In this document: in pieces, positions 45,437 through 55,630 of the stretch
How positions within the stretch are numbered: position 1 is the stretch's first letter
Layout of the letters: the number at the start of each line of letters is the position of its first letter
Source: Luidia sarsii
Taxonomy: Eukaryota; Echinodermata; Asteroidea; Paxillosida; Luidiidae
Direction of reading: 5' to 3'
Length of the DNA stretch: 64,000 nucleotides
NCBI GenBank assembly: GCA_949987565.1
Contig: OX465104.1
Span: 13,756,241-13,820,240 of the forward strand
Made by a program: the position numbers and the translations under genes
Notes under the pieces: model-generated
Database searches by the model: none
The model's input: the letters and a program-made list of their open reading frames with translations, nothing else
What the model was told of the DNA's origin: nothing

Positions 45437-46835
45437 CTACCAGTAAACAACTCAGTTCAAAACTATGTAACAACTTACAAGGCTACCAGTAAACAACCCA
45501 GTGCCAAACTATGTAACATGGCTACCAGCTACCCAACCCAGTGCCAAACTATGTAACAAGGCTACCAGTTACCCAACCCAGTGCCAAACTATGTAACATG
45601 GCTACCAGTTACCCAACCCAGTGCAAAACTATGTAACAAGGCTACCAGTTACCCAACCCAGTGCAAAACTATGTAACATGGCTACCAGTTACCCAAACCC
45701 TGTGCAAAACTATGTAACATGGCTACCAGTAAACAACCCAGTGCCAAACTATGTAACATGGCTACAAGTAAACAACCCAGTGCAAAACTATGTAACATGG
45801 CTACCAGTTACCCAACCCAGTGCCAAACTATGTAACATGGCTACCAGTTACCCAACCCAGTGCAAAACTATGTAACATGGCTACCAGTAAACAACCCAGT
45901 GCCAAACTATGTAACATGGCTACCAGTAAACAACCCAGTGCCAAACTATGTATCATGGCTACCAGTTACCCAACCCAGTGCCAAACTATGTAACATGGCT
46001 ACCAGTTACCCAACCCAGTGCAAAACTATGTAACATGGCTACCAGTTACCCAACCCAGAGCCAAACTATGTAACATGGCTACCAGTTACCCAACCCAGTG
46101 CCAAACTATGTAACATGGCTACCAGTTACCCAACCCAGTGCCAAACTATGTAACATGGCTACCAGTTACCCAACCCAGTGCCAAACTATGTAACAAGGCT
46201 ACCAGTTACCCAACCCAGTGCCAAACTATGTAACATGGCTACCAGTTACCCAACCCAGTGCAAAACTATGTAACATGGCTACCAGTTACCCAACCCAGTG
46301 CAAAACTATGTAACATGGCTACCAGTTACCCAAACCCTGTGCAAAACTATGTAACATGGCTACCAGTAAACAACCCAGTGCCAAACTATGTAACATGGCT
46401 ACCAGTAAACAACCCAGTGCAAAACTATGTAACATGGCTACCAGTTACCCAACCCAGTGCCAAACTATGTAACATGGCTACCAGTTACCCAACCCAGTGC
46501 CAAACTATGTAACATGGCTACCAGTTACCCAAACCAGTGCCAAACTATGTAACATGGCTACCAGTTAACCAACCCAGTGCAAAACTATGTGACATGGCTA
46601 CCAGTTACCCAACCCAGTGCAAAACTATGTAACAAGGCTACCAGTTACCCAACCCAGTGCAAAACTATGTGACATGGCTACCAGTTACCCAACCCAGTGC
46701 AAAACTATGTAACAAGGCTACCAGTTACCCAACCCAGTGTAAAACTATGTAACATGGCTACCAGTTACCCAAACCCAGTGCAAAACTATGTAACATGGCT
46801 ACCAGTAAACAACCAAGTGCAAAACTATGTCACTA
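45437..46835. repeat. 40-bp minisatellite, about 35 copies
   Basis: Unit CCAGTTACCCAACCCAGTGC followed by CAAACTATGTAACATGGCTA (40 bp). A 39-bp variant has AGTAAACAACCC instead of AGTTACCCAACCC. A marker unit (ACCCAAACCCTGTGC) followed by two AGTAAACAACCC units recurs at 45691 and 46328, an offset of 637 bp, which shows higher-order duplication. Frames of about 84 codons are artefacts: the unit is not a multiple of three and neighbours are read in different phases. Confidence 0.95.
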
Positions 46836-47345
46836 CTGTATGTCACCACTGGTGTACCTCTGCCACGCGAACCTTCAAAATCTCACCCGCATTTGTTTTG
46901 TTTTTGGTGTTTTTGCCTCCTGCCCTCCCTCACTGGCCTTAAATGCTGGCTCCTTTTAAAACCCCACTCCATCTTGAAAGAGATGACTGACGCGGTGTCA
47001 CCACAGTGTGTGCCTCTGCCAATTGAAGCTTCAAATCTCAACTTCACTTGGTTTGTGTGTGTTTTGCCTCCTGCCCCTCCCTCACTGGCCTTAAAATAAT
47101 ACTGGCTCCTTTCAGAGCCCTACTCCATCTTGAAAGAGATGACTGACGCGGTGTCACAACAGTGTGTGCCTCTGCCAATTGAAGCTTCAAATCTCAACTT
47201 CATTTGGTTTGTGTGTGTTTTGCCTCCTGCCCCTCCCTCACTGGCCTTAAATACTGGCTCCTTTCAGAGCCCTACTCCATCTTGAAAGATGTCACCACTC
47301 AAACCTTCAAAATCTCACCCGCATTTGGTCATTGTGTGTTTTTTG
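46836..47345. repeat. 156-bp tandem repeat abutting the splice acceptor
   Basis: Units contain GTGTGCCTCTGCC, CTTCAAATCTCAAC, TTTGTGTGTGTTTTGCCTCC, CCCTCCCTCACTGGCC, GAGCCCTACTCCATCTTG and GATGACTGACGCGGTGTCAC. The last block starts at 46983 and 47139 (156 bp apart). The final partial unit leads into TGTGTTTTTTGCCTTCC and the real acceptor at 47366-47367, so earlier units carry decayed look-alikes of the same pyrimidine tract (CTCACT|GG in place of CTTGCAG|GG). Related single units appear in the downstream intron near 49945-50035 and 52080-52210. Confidence 0.8.
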
Positions 47346-47367
47346 CCTTCCTGCCTCTCCCTTGCAG

Positions 47368-47561
47368 GGCCGTGGGACCGATAGCCCAGGCCATCGGTGC
47401 CAGAAAGGGACTCTTCTCCTCCTCGGACCGCCGCAACTCGGACCCGCAGCCCCGGGTCCGGGCCCAGCCCCCCTCGTCCTCGGCGGCGGCGGCCGTCACG
47501 GCAGCAGCGACGGCAGCGGTGCAGGGGGCCAAGGGAGCTGCTGTGGCCGCAGCAACTGCAG
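47368..47561 (+). CDS. Internal exon of an unidentified gene
   Basis: A 194-bp exon bounded by a strong acceptor (pyrimidine tract GCCTTCCTGCCTCTCCCTTGCAG, written here as CTGCCTCTCCCTTGCAG) and a good donor (CTGCAG|GTGGGT at 47562). The open reading frame across it gives AVGPIAQAIGARKGLFSSSD then RRNSDPQPRVRAQPPSSS and an Ala-rich run with ATAAVQGAKGAAV, ending ...AATA. The upstream intron is phase 2 (one base of a split codon at 47368) and the downstream intron is phase 1 (one base at 47561). It is CpG- and GC-rich, unlike the flanking introns. The visible part is low in complexity and probably disordered; RRNS is a basophilic-kinase-type site. Family not recognised. The other two phases also stay open, but only this one joins the terminal exon cleanly. 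Upstream exons lie beyond or undetected in this window. Confidence 0.75.
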
Positions 47562-48470
47562 GTGGGTCAGCTCGTTGCAGAAAGAAACTAACCCCACCAC
47601 TGTGTTTTACTACTTTGCACACCACTAACAGAAAGCATTGATTTGAGAGACTTGTTTTGGATAAACGCGACCTTAAAGTAAACTGGAAAAAAAAAAACTA
47701 AATTTTTTTCCTCCCCACAAGCTAGCCTGTGAGCTAATGACAGCTTCCATCTTTGTCCTTCTTCTACTAACATGCGACTTGTTTTCCTCTCATTGGCTGG
47801 AAGCCTCGTTAATTTGCAACCTCTACCGCTACCGATAATTAGTGTCAGCCTCGGGTAAATCCCATTATTTAATGCAATTTAATCATGAACAATAATACAC
47901 ACGTATCCCCCCCCCTTTTTTTTCATATATCGACACCCTGCCTCGCTGCTAATAGCTGCCTCCAATAAAATGTCTGTGGCGTATGATCTCAAGGAACGTT
48001 ACATACAGTGTAGCGTGTGCACTTCAAACAGTATGAATGATCTGAATCCATGGTCATCCCCGTCCACAACATTTTATAGAAAAAGTAACTGAAAATTTCA
48101 TGCTGCACAGCTAAGTCGGGTTTCGTGAAATCCATTTTGAGTTATAGCACTGCTGCACCATCAGTTTATGTTGCTAGTGTTGTGTCATAAGCAGATAAAG
48201 CGTAATTTACGTACTGTTCCGTGAAATCGCCTGCAGGTCTTATGAGGAAGGGCCTGCCGGCGTTGACGTAACTGTCGCTCTGACTTTTTTTTAAATCTAA
48301 AAATAAAAATTCAATTGGAACACCTAGAACTAGTAGGCCTACTGTACAGATTTCCCCTTGGAATTCCCCTTGTATATAATAAGATCAGATCTTGAGTTAA
48401 TTCCTCTGGAGTAGACTGGCTCTACAGCTCCAATGGCAGGCACATGTCCCTTCTTTTCTTCAAAGTAGAT
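47562..48470. other. Unclassified start of intron
   Basis: Mostly AT-rich unique DNA. At 48240-48275 GAGGAAGGGCCTGCCGGCG is a possible diverged family-H fragment. No gene. Confidence 0.5.
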
Positions 48471-48700
48471 CAGCTGTCGATTTTGCCAAACCCATCGTAA
48501 CTTACGATCAATCGCAAGACGATGAGCAATGCACAGAACCCATAGGGTCTATCACAACTTATGGTGGGTTATCCACTGTATTAGTTGTGTTACAGTCTAT
48601 CACAACTTATGATGGGTTATCCACTGTATTAGTTGTGTTACAATGCATTGTAAGACCATAGCTCCATGGTAAGACTTTGTGAAGTCCACCCCTGGACAAT
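48471..48700 (+). mobile_element. Family-D MITE-like element
   Basis: Left end CAGCTGTCGATTTTGCC and right end inverted (TTTGTGAAGTCCACCCCTGG). The interior has CATCGTAACTTACGATC and a local direct duplication of ACAACTTATGGTGGGTTATC / ACAACTTATGATGGGTTATC. Here the D unit stands alone, outside any family-A element. Confidence 0.7.
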
Positions 48701-48985
48701 GGATGGATACGCACCCTGTTGCTGTATTGAAACAACAGGCAACACTCAACGGCCTTGTGGCTTGTACGTCATATGAATCGGTCTAAGATTATCCAAAATA
48801 ATGGGGAGGGGGAGGGATTGACCAATCATTAGGATCATTGGACTGCTTTAAAAAAAAAAGACAGTAGACAGGAGATTGTAAATTTGAGTTCTTAGAAAAG
48901 GCCGATGACCTCTGTAATTTTGCAGACTAGCATGGCCCACTGCAGGTCATGGAGGCAAAATCACCACAGATACAAAGAGTTCCTT
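48701..48985. other. Unclassified intronic DNA
   Basis: No feature recognised. Confidence 0.5.
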
Positions 48986-49500
48986 GAAAAGAATCAATCA
49001 CTGGAGACACATCTAATAACCTCAGGCCCGTACATCAAGAAACCTTTTCTGGAAAACATATTGTATGTGGCATCTATCATTGTACAAATCACCAACCCCT
49101 ATTTCTCCCCAATTAGAGGGGGGGGGCGGCCACCAAACATACCCATTGTGCCTTGGGGGGAAAAACAGCTCTCACTGTAGGGTTTTCTGCTAGCCACAAA
49201 CTCAGATTATCAAGAAATGTCTTTGGGAAAAAAAAAATTCCGGTATATGGAGTCTATCATTGTACCAGTCACTGGAGGCTTTTCTGATATCCACAAATTT
49301 AGGTTATCAAGATTTGTCTTTGGGGGAAAAAAAACCCACATTTCCAGTATATGGTATCTATCATTGTACAAACCACCAAGACCCAATTTTCCTCTTATTA
49401 CCCTGAAAGAAACCCCCATCCCCCCCCCCAATAAAAAAAAAATAAAAAAAATAAAAACCACCCCAAATTAACCCCTAAAAACAGTCACTGGAGGTTCATC
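48986..49500. repeat. Degenerate tandem repeat, about 104-180 bp
   Basis: The block TCTATCATTGTAC recurs at 49073, 49253 and 49357, with CACTGGAG, TATCAAGA-TTTGTCTTTGGG and CCACAAA-TAGGTTATC around it. Copies are diverged and broken by A-runs (49434-49455). Confidence 0.65.
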
Positions 49501-50044
49501 TGAAAGCCACATTTGTGGTATTATGGGGTTCCTTGAGCTTTTGACTATAATCAGGTAAATATGACATGTTTCCAACCCCCTCAGGAGTGATGTGGGTTAA
49601 CCACGGGCTAGACAAGACCGGCCCTTTGGTTGGCTGGGCTGTGCCTGGTGGTGCGCAGTCATTTGGGTTTTTGAGTGGGGTGTCTGCGGTTTGCCTCCCA
49701 AGCCCTCTCCACACCTCCCTGCCCCAACCCAGAAACCCCTCTCCCTCCCCTTCTCTTTCCCTCCCCACCACCCACCTGGAAGAGCGAAACTCTCTTTCTG
49801 TGCCAGTTGATGACTCTCTGCAAACCAGCCAAGCCAATGGAGCCAGCCTGGAGTCAGTGAAACAATGGCTCTGTTTCTTTGTCTCTTCTCTCCCCTTCCC
49901 CTTTGAAGAGCAAGAGTCAAATCTAAACCACTCCCACTCCAACATTCTCATCAAAATATGGTTCTTTTCAGAACCATACCACTTCCTAAAGGTTTAAGAG
50001 ACCTTATTACTATACATGGTGTCACCGCAATCCCTCCTATGTCA
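49501..50044. other. Unclassified intronic DNA with a weak exon-like stretch
   Basis: A frame at 49566-49997 of 143 codons includes a non-repetitive part (HLEERNSLSVPVDDSLQTSQ, 49768-49827). It lies after a pyrimidine-rich stretch, but I see no donor that keeps phase with the known exons. At 49955-50030 there is a diverged relative of the 156-bp repeat (TTTTCAGAACC, GGTGTCACCGC). Confidence 0.35.
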
Positions 50045-50196
50045 GGGCCGTTTCCACTACACCATTTAAACGTGATTATTTGGATTGCAATTTGAATCTT
50101 TCTGCGACGCGATTGTTTGGCCTGTGCGGACACGACCCCCCCCCCCCATAAAAAATGGTTTTCAAATCGTGATTATTTTCTTAGTGGGAACGGCCG
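50045..50196. mobile_element. Family-B MITE, internally deleted
   Basis: Ends GGGCCGTTTCCACTACACC and, inverted, TTAGTGGGAACGGCC enclose only about 150 bp: CGTGATTATTTGGATTGC, a poly-C run and CAAATCGTGATTATTTTC. Confidence 0.75.
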
Positions 50197-50650
50197 TAAT
50201 GTTTCACCTACCATGCAAAGCCTGAAGTCTTATTTTTTCTAATCAAACACAAATGGATGATTCTGTGGTAACTTCCAAATATATCTTAGTCCAAATAAAA
50301 ACCCACAGCTCCCCCCCCCCCCTCTAAATCTTTTACATTCACAATACAAAGGACGTATTCAAAATTTTAAATTGCTCTGCCATTCTCAGTGGAATTGCCC
50401 GGAATGAAAAAGCTATTTTGGTTTTCACTCCATGAGAAGGTGGGGTCTTGTGGTTGGTGTTTTTGAATACTGGGGGGGGGGGGGGGTTCCACTGTAAACA
50501 TTCCTGGAGTCTGAGTTTGACTAACCCTTAGCCGGCGGCTTCTCGGAAAGGGGATGAACCAACTTAGCCAGTGTGTACCTCTGAGGAAGTCCAGATTGAC
50601 AATCAAAATGGAGCCAGTTTTAAAACAGTGGCCCAATTCTTCAGCCAAAT
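50197..50650. other. Unclassified intronic DNA
   Basis: Poly-C at 50310-50322 and G14 at 50473-50486. No feature otherwise. Confidence 0.5.
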
Positions 50651-51101
50651 CCTGACTGTAACGTCAGCGCTCATGAATGACTTGCAAGCTGATGTGAGAG
50701 CTCTATCACAAAGAAGCATGGGTCTGGACAGGAACCGTCTGTGGTTGAATATCTGCGGTTTTATTGTAGATATCACAGATACTGAGATACTGTTTGCCAA
50801 CTCAGATTTGTAAAAGGTTCCCGTCTAGACGTTTGCTTTTTTTTACTTAGAATGATATACACAAATGTTGCAAACTGCTTACTGACTAAAATTTCCAAAA
50901 TGCAAATCTCAAAATTTAATGGGCCTGACGTTTCGATCCTAGCATGACCTTTCTCAAAGGCAGAGCTCTGCTTTTGAGAAAGGTCCTGCTAGGATCGAAA
51001 CATCAGGCCCACTAAATTTTGAGATTTGCTTTTTTACTTGTGTGATAGAGCTCTTACATCAGCTCACGAGTCATTCATGAGCTCTGATGTTACAGTGAAA
51101 A
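50651..51101. repeat. Foldback with a nested hairpin element
   Basis: 50656-50712 (CTGTAACGTCAGCGCTCATG, GATGTGAGAGCTCTATCA) is the inverted repeat of 51041-51100 (TGATAGAGCTCTTACATCAG, CTCATGAGC...). The arms are about 60 bp and roughly 90% alike. The loop contains a family-H element at 50849-51024. The 80-codon frame at 50571-50813 spans the left arm and is probably incidental. Confidence 0.75.
50849..51024 (+). mobile_element. Family-H hairpin element, about 15-bp target duplication
   Basis: TTTGCTTTTTTTTACTT (50832-50848) and TTTGCTTTTTTACTT (51025-51039) flank it, identical apart from T-run length. It begins AGAATGATATACACAAATG, has AAACTGCTTACTGACTAAAA and an imperfect stem with GACGTTTCGATCCTAGC and GGTCCTGCTAGGATCGAAAC, and ends ACTAAATTTTGAGA. 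It matches the 30742 copy along its length with a larger loop. Confidence 0.82.
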
Positions 51102-51714
51102 CTCTTTGCCTCCTTGATAGCAGAAATGTTCATATGAAGAGAAGCAGTAAACAGCAAACAATGCGCTATTTGTAGCAGCAGTTGCGGCAATCCTAGATTT
51201 GCGTGTAGCATACACCCTCCACTGATTCCAACGGTATTTACTGTTGATCAGTAGTGAACTCAAAACATTTAAAGGACAATAACCCATTTGTCGGCCCAGA
51301 TTCTTTTTACCTTGAAAGGGGGGGGGGACTTTTCCGGTCTGATCTGCTGACCGGGAAAAGTCTACCGTATCTGGGATCTAAAAGTGATTTGTTGACAGGT
51401 CCAACCATTATCGGCTGTCTGCCATAGCTTGGTTTAGTTTGCCATGAATACCAGTATTCCTGTATCTCCCCAATAAAACAATTATATCCTGGACACTGTA
51501 CCTTGAGGTTTTGACCTGTGACCTGACCTGGGCCAGCTGGGTCATCAACCATGTTTACATTCATTCTATAAACTGGTCCTCTCGTTTTTGTTTTAACTTT
51601 GCTGGCATTTGGCAGTACATTGCCTGTCAGTTCGGTTCTGAAACAGATGGCAAAGATCCACATGAATTCAGAAAGAAGAGGCCCCCCCCCCATGGTTCTG
51701 CTGAAGTTCCTCTA
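51102..51714. other. Unclassified intronic DNA
   Basis: Poly-G at 51318-51327 and poly-C at 51683-51691. A 128-codon minus frame at 51307-51693 has no recognised domain and no splice support. Confidence 0.45.
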
Positions 51715-51875
51715 AAGGGGTTTTCACACTAGACCAAGAGGGGAATTTGAGAGAAATCCCTGTGGAATTTGGTTGTGGTCTGTTCACACTAGCAAAAAAA
51801 TTCCCGGTGGAAAAGCTTTTCCTAAAGGGAATATTCACCGATTGCACTGTAGACAGATCAGTGGTTGAACTCGTT
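51715..51875. mobile_element. Possible MITE fragment with TTCACACTAG motifs
   Basis: CTAAAGGGGTTTTCACACTAG, GGTCTGTTCACACTAGC and CTTTTCCTAAAGGGAA are direct and inverted motifs within 130 bp, resembling a MITE end. The other end was not found. Confidence 0.4.
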
Positions 51876-51888
51876 GTTTATGATAGTC

Positions 51889-51946
51889 GATAGCCTTTGA
51901 GAAAGGTCCTGCTAGGATCGAAATGTCAGGCCCACTAAATTTTGAG
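51889..51946 (+). mobile_element. 5'-truncated family-H element, 13-bp target duplication
   Basis: GTTTATGATAGTC at 51876-51888 and 51947-51959 flank only 58 bp: the right half of the family-H stem from GCCTTTGAGAAAGGTCC to CACTAAATTTTGAG. Loss of the left part with an intact right end and a duplication is the pattern of 5'-truncated retrotransposons. Confidence 0.88.
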
Positions 51947-51959
51947 GTTTATGATAGTC

Positions 51960-53253
51960 ATTAACTTAAAGTAATTGCAACTGGTCATAGAGCATTTGTC
52001 ACCAGTAACTAATCCAAAGTCGCGACCACTTTTGGTTGTTTCCACCACTTTGATCTCCTAACGACAGGCAGAGTACACCCTACCCAAAACATTGAATTAC
52101 CAGCCTCTTTTCAGACCTACATTCCTTCTCGAAAGAGAAGTGTTACATGGTATCACCGTAAAACCTTGCACTTAGTATTTCCACCATGCAAACCTTCAAG
52201 TCTTTATCTCTTTGAACGGGACTTTTGAAGCTGCCGTTGACACGGACAACAGTTCATCATTATAATCTGCTCGCATTGTGTGACAGACCATGCACAGAGG
52301 TCCTACATGGCTGAGTTCCAAGACTTCTTTCACATTTGTCGCAGTCAGCAGGGGCCCATTTTCCGGTGAAAAAAAACCAACAAACAAAAACGCTGCCAGA
52401 AACTGTAGCAAAGCTGTCAGCGACCTTCCCCCCCCCCCCCAAAAAAAAGAAATGTTCCTCTACAGCAAAGGGTCAGGCCACAGAAGCAGAAGTTCACAGT
52501 CCCCCTTCTAAATCTCATGACACCCCCCCCCCTCCCTTCCCGACCGCCCCCACCCCCATCTACCCAGTCAAGGCCGTGACCGAAGAATCCCTAGGGTCAT
52601 GATGTGACTGGATATAAAAAGTTTTGGGTTTGTGGGGACTGGGGAGGGGGGTGCAAGAATGAACTGTAATCCCACACGTTGAGATTGAATCACCATCCCG
52701 CCGCACCCTCTTCCTTAAACTCCGCCCCACTGCAACACTCCCCACTTCTCACGTATCTTACATCTGCACACCATCACATACTTCCTCGTTCTTAAAAAAA
52801 AAAAAAATAACAAAAAAATAATTGCCAGCGCTTCTCAAGGTTTTTTTTTGTATTAGCTGGCAATGCGCTTAGGGAACCTTGGGATTTTCTTTTTCCTTTT
52901 TGACCCACTTTGTTTTACACTCCCTTGGGAAGGCCAGTTGTAGACGGTGCCAAAGGTCCCTCAGCCTCTGTATTAATAGCTTTCTGAGAAGACGGTCTAA
53001 ATTTGATCTGCAGTGACGACCCCAGTCCCAAAAGTAGGCCGTGAGCTCTCTCTTTCCCTCTTCCCCTCCCATTTAAAGAGAAACTCAATCCAGACTCAAA
53101 GGAATGGAGACGATAAAAGGCAAAGAAATGAAAGCCTGCGGAGTTCAGTGATTACGTGAATGGAGTTTGCTACTGAAATCTGAGGGCTGGAAATGGGTCT
53201 CCTTTGTTTTGTTCAGTGCATGGGATCCTGTATATGTGAACCTATTGTTGTGC
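51960..53253. other. Unclassified intronic DNA
   Basis: 52080-52210 is a diverged unit of the repeat at 46836-47345 (CCAGCCTCTTTTCAGACC, ATGGTATCACCG, CATGCAAACCTTCAAG). C13-A8 at 52428-52448; poly-C at 52523; A14 at 52795. No gene. Confidence 0.5.
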
Positions 53254-53906
53254 AGCAGGCTTAGGGTCCACAGAATCCCGCAGAATCGCACCCACTGCTA
53301 CATCTTGCTGAGTGCAGCAGGGTTTGGGTCCACAGAATCCCACAGAATCGCACCCACTGCTGCATCTTGCTGAGTGCAGCAGGGTTGGGGTCCACAGAAT
53401 CCTGCAGAATCGCACCCACTGCTGCATCTTGCTGAGTGCAGCAGGGTTGGGGTCCACAGAATCCCGCAGAATCGCACCCACTGCTACATCTTGCTGAGTG
53501 CAGCAGGGTTGGGGTTGACAGAATCCCACAGAATGCACCCACTGCTACATCTTGCTGAGTGCAGCAGGGTTTGGGTCCACAGAATCCCACAGAATCGCAC
53601 CCACTGCTGCATCTTGCTGAGTGCAGCAGGGTTGGGGTTGACAGAATCCCACAGAATGCACCCACTGCTACATCTTGCTGAGTGCAGCAGGGTTTGGGTC
53701 CACAGAATCCTGCAGAATCGCACCCACTGCTGCATCTTGCTGAGTGCAGCAGGGTTGGGGTCCACAGAATCCTGCAGAATCGCACCCACTGCTACATCTT
53801 GCTGAGTGCAGCAGGGTTGGGGTCCACAGAATCACACAGAATCGCACCCACTGCTGCATCTTGCTGAGTGCAGGAGGGTTAGGGTCCACAGAATCACACA
53901 GAATGC
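53254..53906. repeat. 62-bp minisatellite, about 10.5 copies
   Basis: Unit includes GGGTCCACAGAATCCC, GCAGAATCGCACCCACTGC and TACATCTTGCTGAGTGCAGCAG; length 61-62 bp. Variants alternate CACAGAATCG / TGCAGAATCG and GGTCCACAG / GGTTGACAG. Units with CTGCTGCA followed by TCTTGCTGAG and TGCAGCAG can form an 8-bp hairpin. Frames of up to 174 codons on either strand are artefacts. Confidence 0.95.
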
Positions 53907-54613
53907 ACCCACCCTTGACCCTTTTGGTTCCACAAAAACTGCAAAGGCATTTCCCCTTTCTCACCCGGACCTCATAGGCATAGCTACAACTGTAACCCCA
54001 AAAATTATCAATTGTTTTTGTTTGTCATGGAAAATGAAAACCTGGATTCCTCCGAATGAAAATACCAGGCAGCTGAGTTGGGTTTTTTTAAGCAGGAAGA
54101 GAAAAAAAAGGTCTTTGTCACTTCATACTGCATCCCATTGAATGTTTCCTCTGAATGTTGAGAAATCATTTCCTGGCAAGCACACACAAACCCCAAATAA
54201 TAGCCGAGTGCTGTCACGTTCAGCATGGAATACTTCATCCTTATCCGGGCGACCTATTCCAAGTAACAATGACAGCAGCCTTTGTTGTGGCATTTTGACT
54301 GACTGACTGCTGTATCCTGTTGTGTATGGTTCCATTTAGTTTTAGTGCAGTGACGAATGAATCCCATGTGCCAAGTTTTCTGATGGGCCCTGGGGTGTGG
54401 CTTTGAAAAGGATGACACTTTCTTTCCCTTCCTCCCTCACTCTTTTAAACACAAATCAAACCAATCCCTAGAAAACACAGTGTACCAGTCGCACACTATC
54501 ACTAGTATTAGTCTGACAAAGGTCTGACAATGAGCCAAAAATCCTCAACGCTCTCCTTATTCGTTCTACAAAGATTGGACTTTTTCACCTTAACAGCTGG
54601 CGTTTTCACGACT
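53907..54613. other. Unclassified intronic DNA
   Basis: No feature recognised. Confidence 0.5.
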
Positions 54614-55555
54614 CACAGCAAAGACAGTTGACTATTTAGGATAGTTGACTGTTTGGGATAGTTGACTGTTTGGGAAAGTTGACTGTTTGGGATAGTTGAC
54701 TGTTTGGGATAGTTGACTGTTTGGGATAGTTGACTGTTTGGGATAGTTGACTGTTTGGGATAGTTGACTGTTTGGGATAGTTGACTGTTTGGGATAGTTG
54801 ACTATTTAGGATAGTTGACTGTTTGGGATAGTTGACTGTTTGGGATAGTTGACTGTTTGGGATAGTTGACTATTTAGGATAGTTGACTGTTTGGGATAGT
54901 TGACTGTTTGGGATAGTTGACTGTTTGGGATAGTTGACTGTTTGGGATAGTTGACTGTTTGGGATAGTTGACTGTTTGGGATAGTTGACTGTTTGGGATA
55001 GTTGACTGTTTGGGATAGTTGACTGTTTGGGATAGTTGACTGTTTGGGAAAGTTGACTGTTTGGGATAGTTGACTGTTTGGGATAGTTGACTGTTTGGGA
55101 TAGTTGACTGTTTGGGATAGTTGACTGTTTGGCATAGTTGACTGTTTGGGATAGTTGACTGTTTGGGATAGTTGACTGTTTGGGATAGTTGACTGTTTGG
55201 GATAGTTGACTGTTTGGCATAGTTGACTGTTTGGGATAGTTGACTGTTTGGGATAGTTGACTGTTTGGGATAGTTGACTGTTTGGGATAGTTGACTGTTT
55301 GGGATAGTTGACTGTTTGGCATAGTTGACTGTTTGGCATAGTTGACTGTTTGGGATAGTTGACTGTTTGGGATAGTTGACTGTTTGGGATAGTTGACTAT
55401 TTAGGATAGTTGACTGTTTGGGATAGTTGACTGTTTTGGATAGTTGACTATTTGGGATAGTTGACTGTTTGGAATAGTTGACTGTTTGGGATAGTTGACT
55501 GTTTGGGATAGTTGACTGTTTGGTATAGTTGACTAGGATAGTTGGCTATTTACAT
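54614..55555. repeat. 17-bp minisatellite, about 54 copies
   Basis: Unit GATAGTTGACTGTTTGG with few variants (TATTTAGG, TTTGGCA, TTTGGGAAA). The left edge GCAAAGACAGTTGACTATTT matches the S1 SINE module GCAAAGACTAGTTGACTATT, so the array probably grew from a SINE remnant. Three units make 51 bp, which keeps 150-177-codon minus frames open; not genes. Confidence 0.95.
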
Positions 55556-55630
55556 CAGTTTTGCATCAGCACCAAGTCAGTCTAGTGCTTGTCCAACAGA
55601 AGGGGTATGTTGGCCTTTTGAAAGATTGTG
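55556..55630. other. Spacer
   Basis: Short unique sequence between two arrays. Confidence 0.5.

Noticed and set aside
45437..46835. CRISPR-like array (regular 40-bp units)
   Set aside because: Units are contiguous repeats without unique spacers, in an animal genome with introns.
47329..47628. Alternative plus and minus frames over the internal exon
   Set aside because: They stay open because of high GC and low complexity, but only the chosen phase matches the split codon at the terminal exon.
49566..49997. Possible cassette exon of 143 codons
   Set aside because: Begins and ends in simple sequence; the one plausible segment (49768-49860) lacks a good donor in a compatible phase.
54806..55339. 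177-codon minus frame with a regular 17-residue repeat
   Set aside because: Three 17-bp units make 51 bp, so the frame stays open automatically; no flanking coding sequence.
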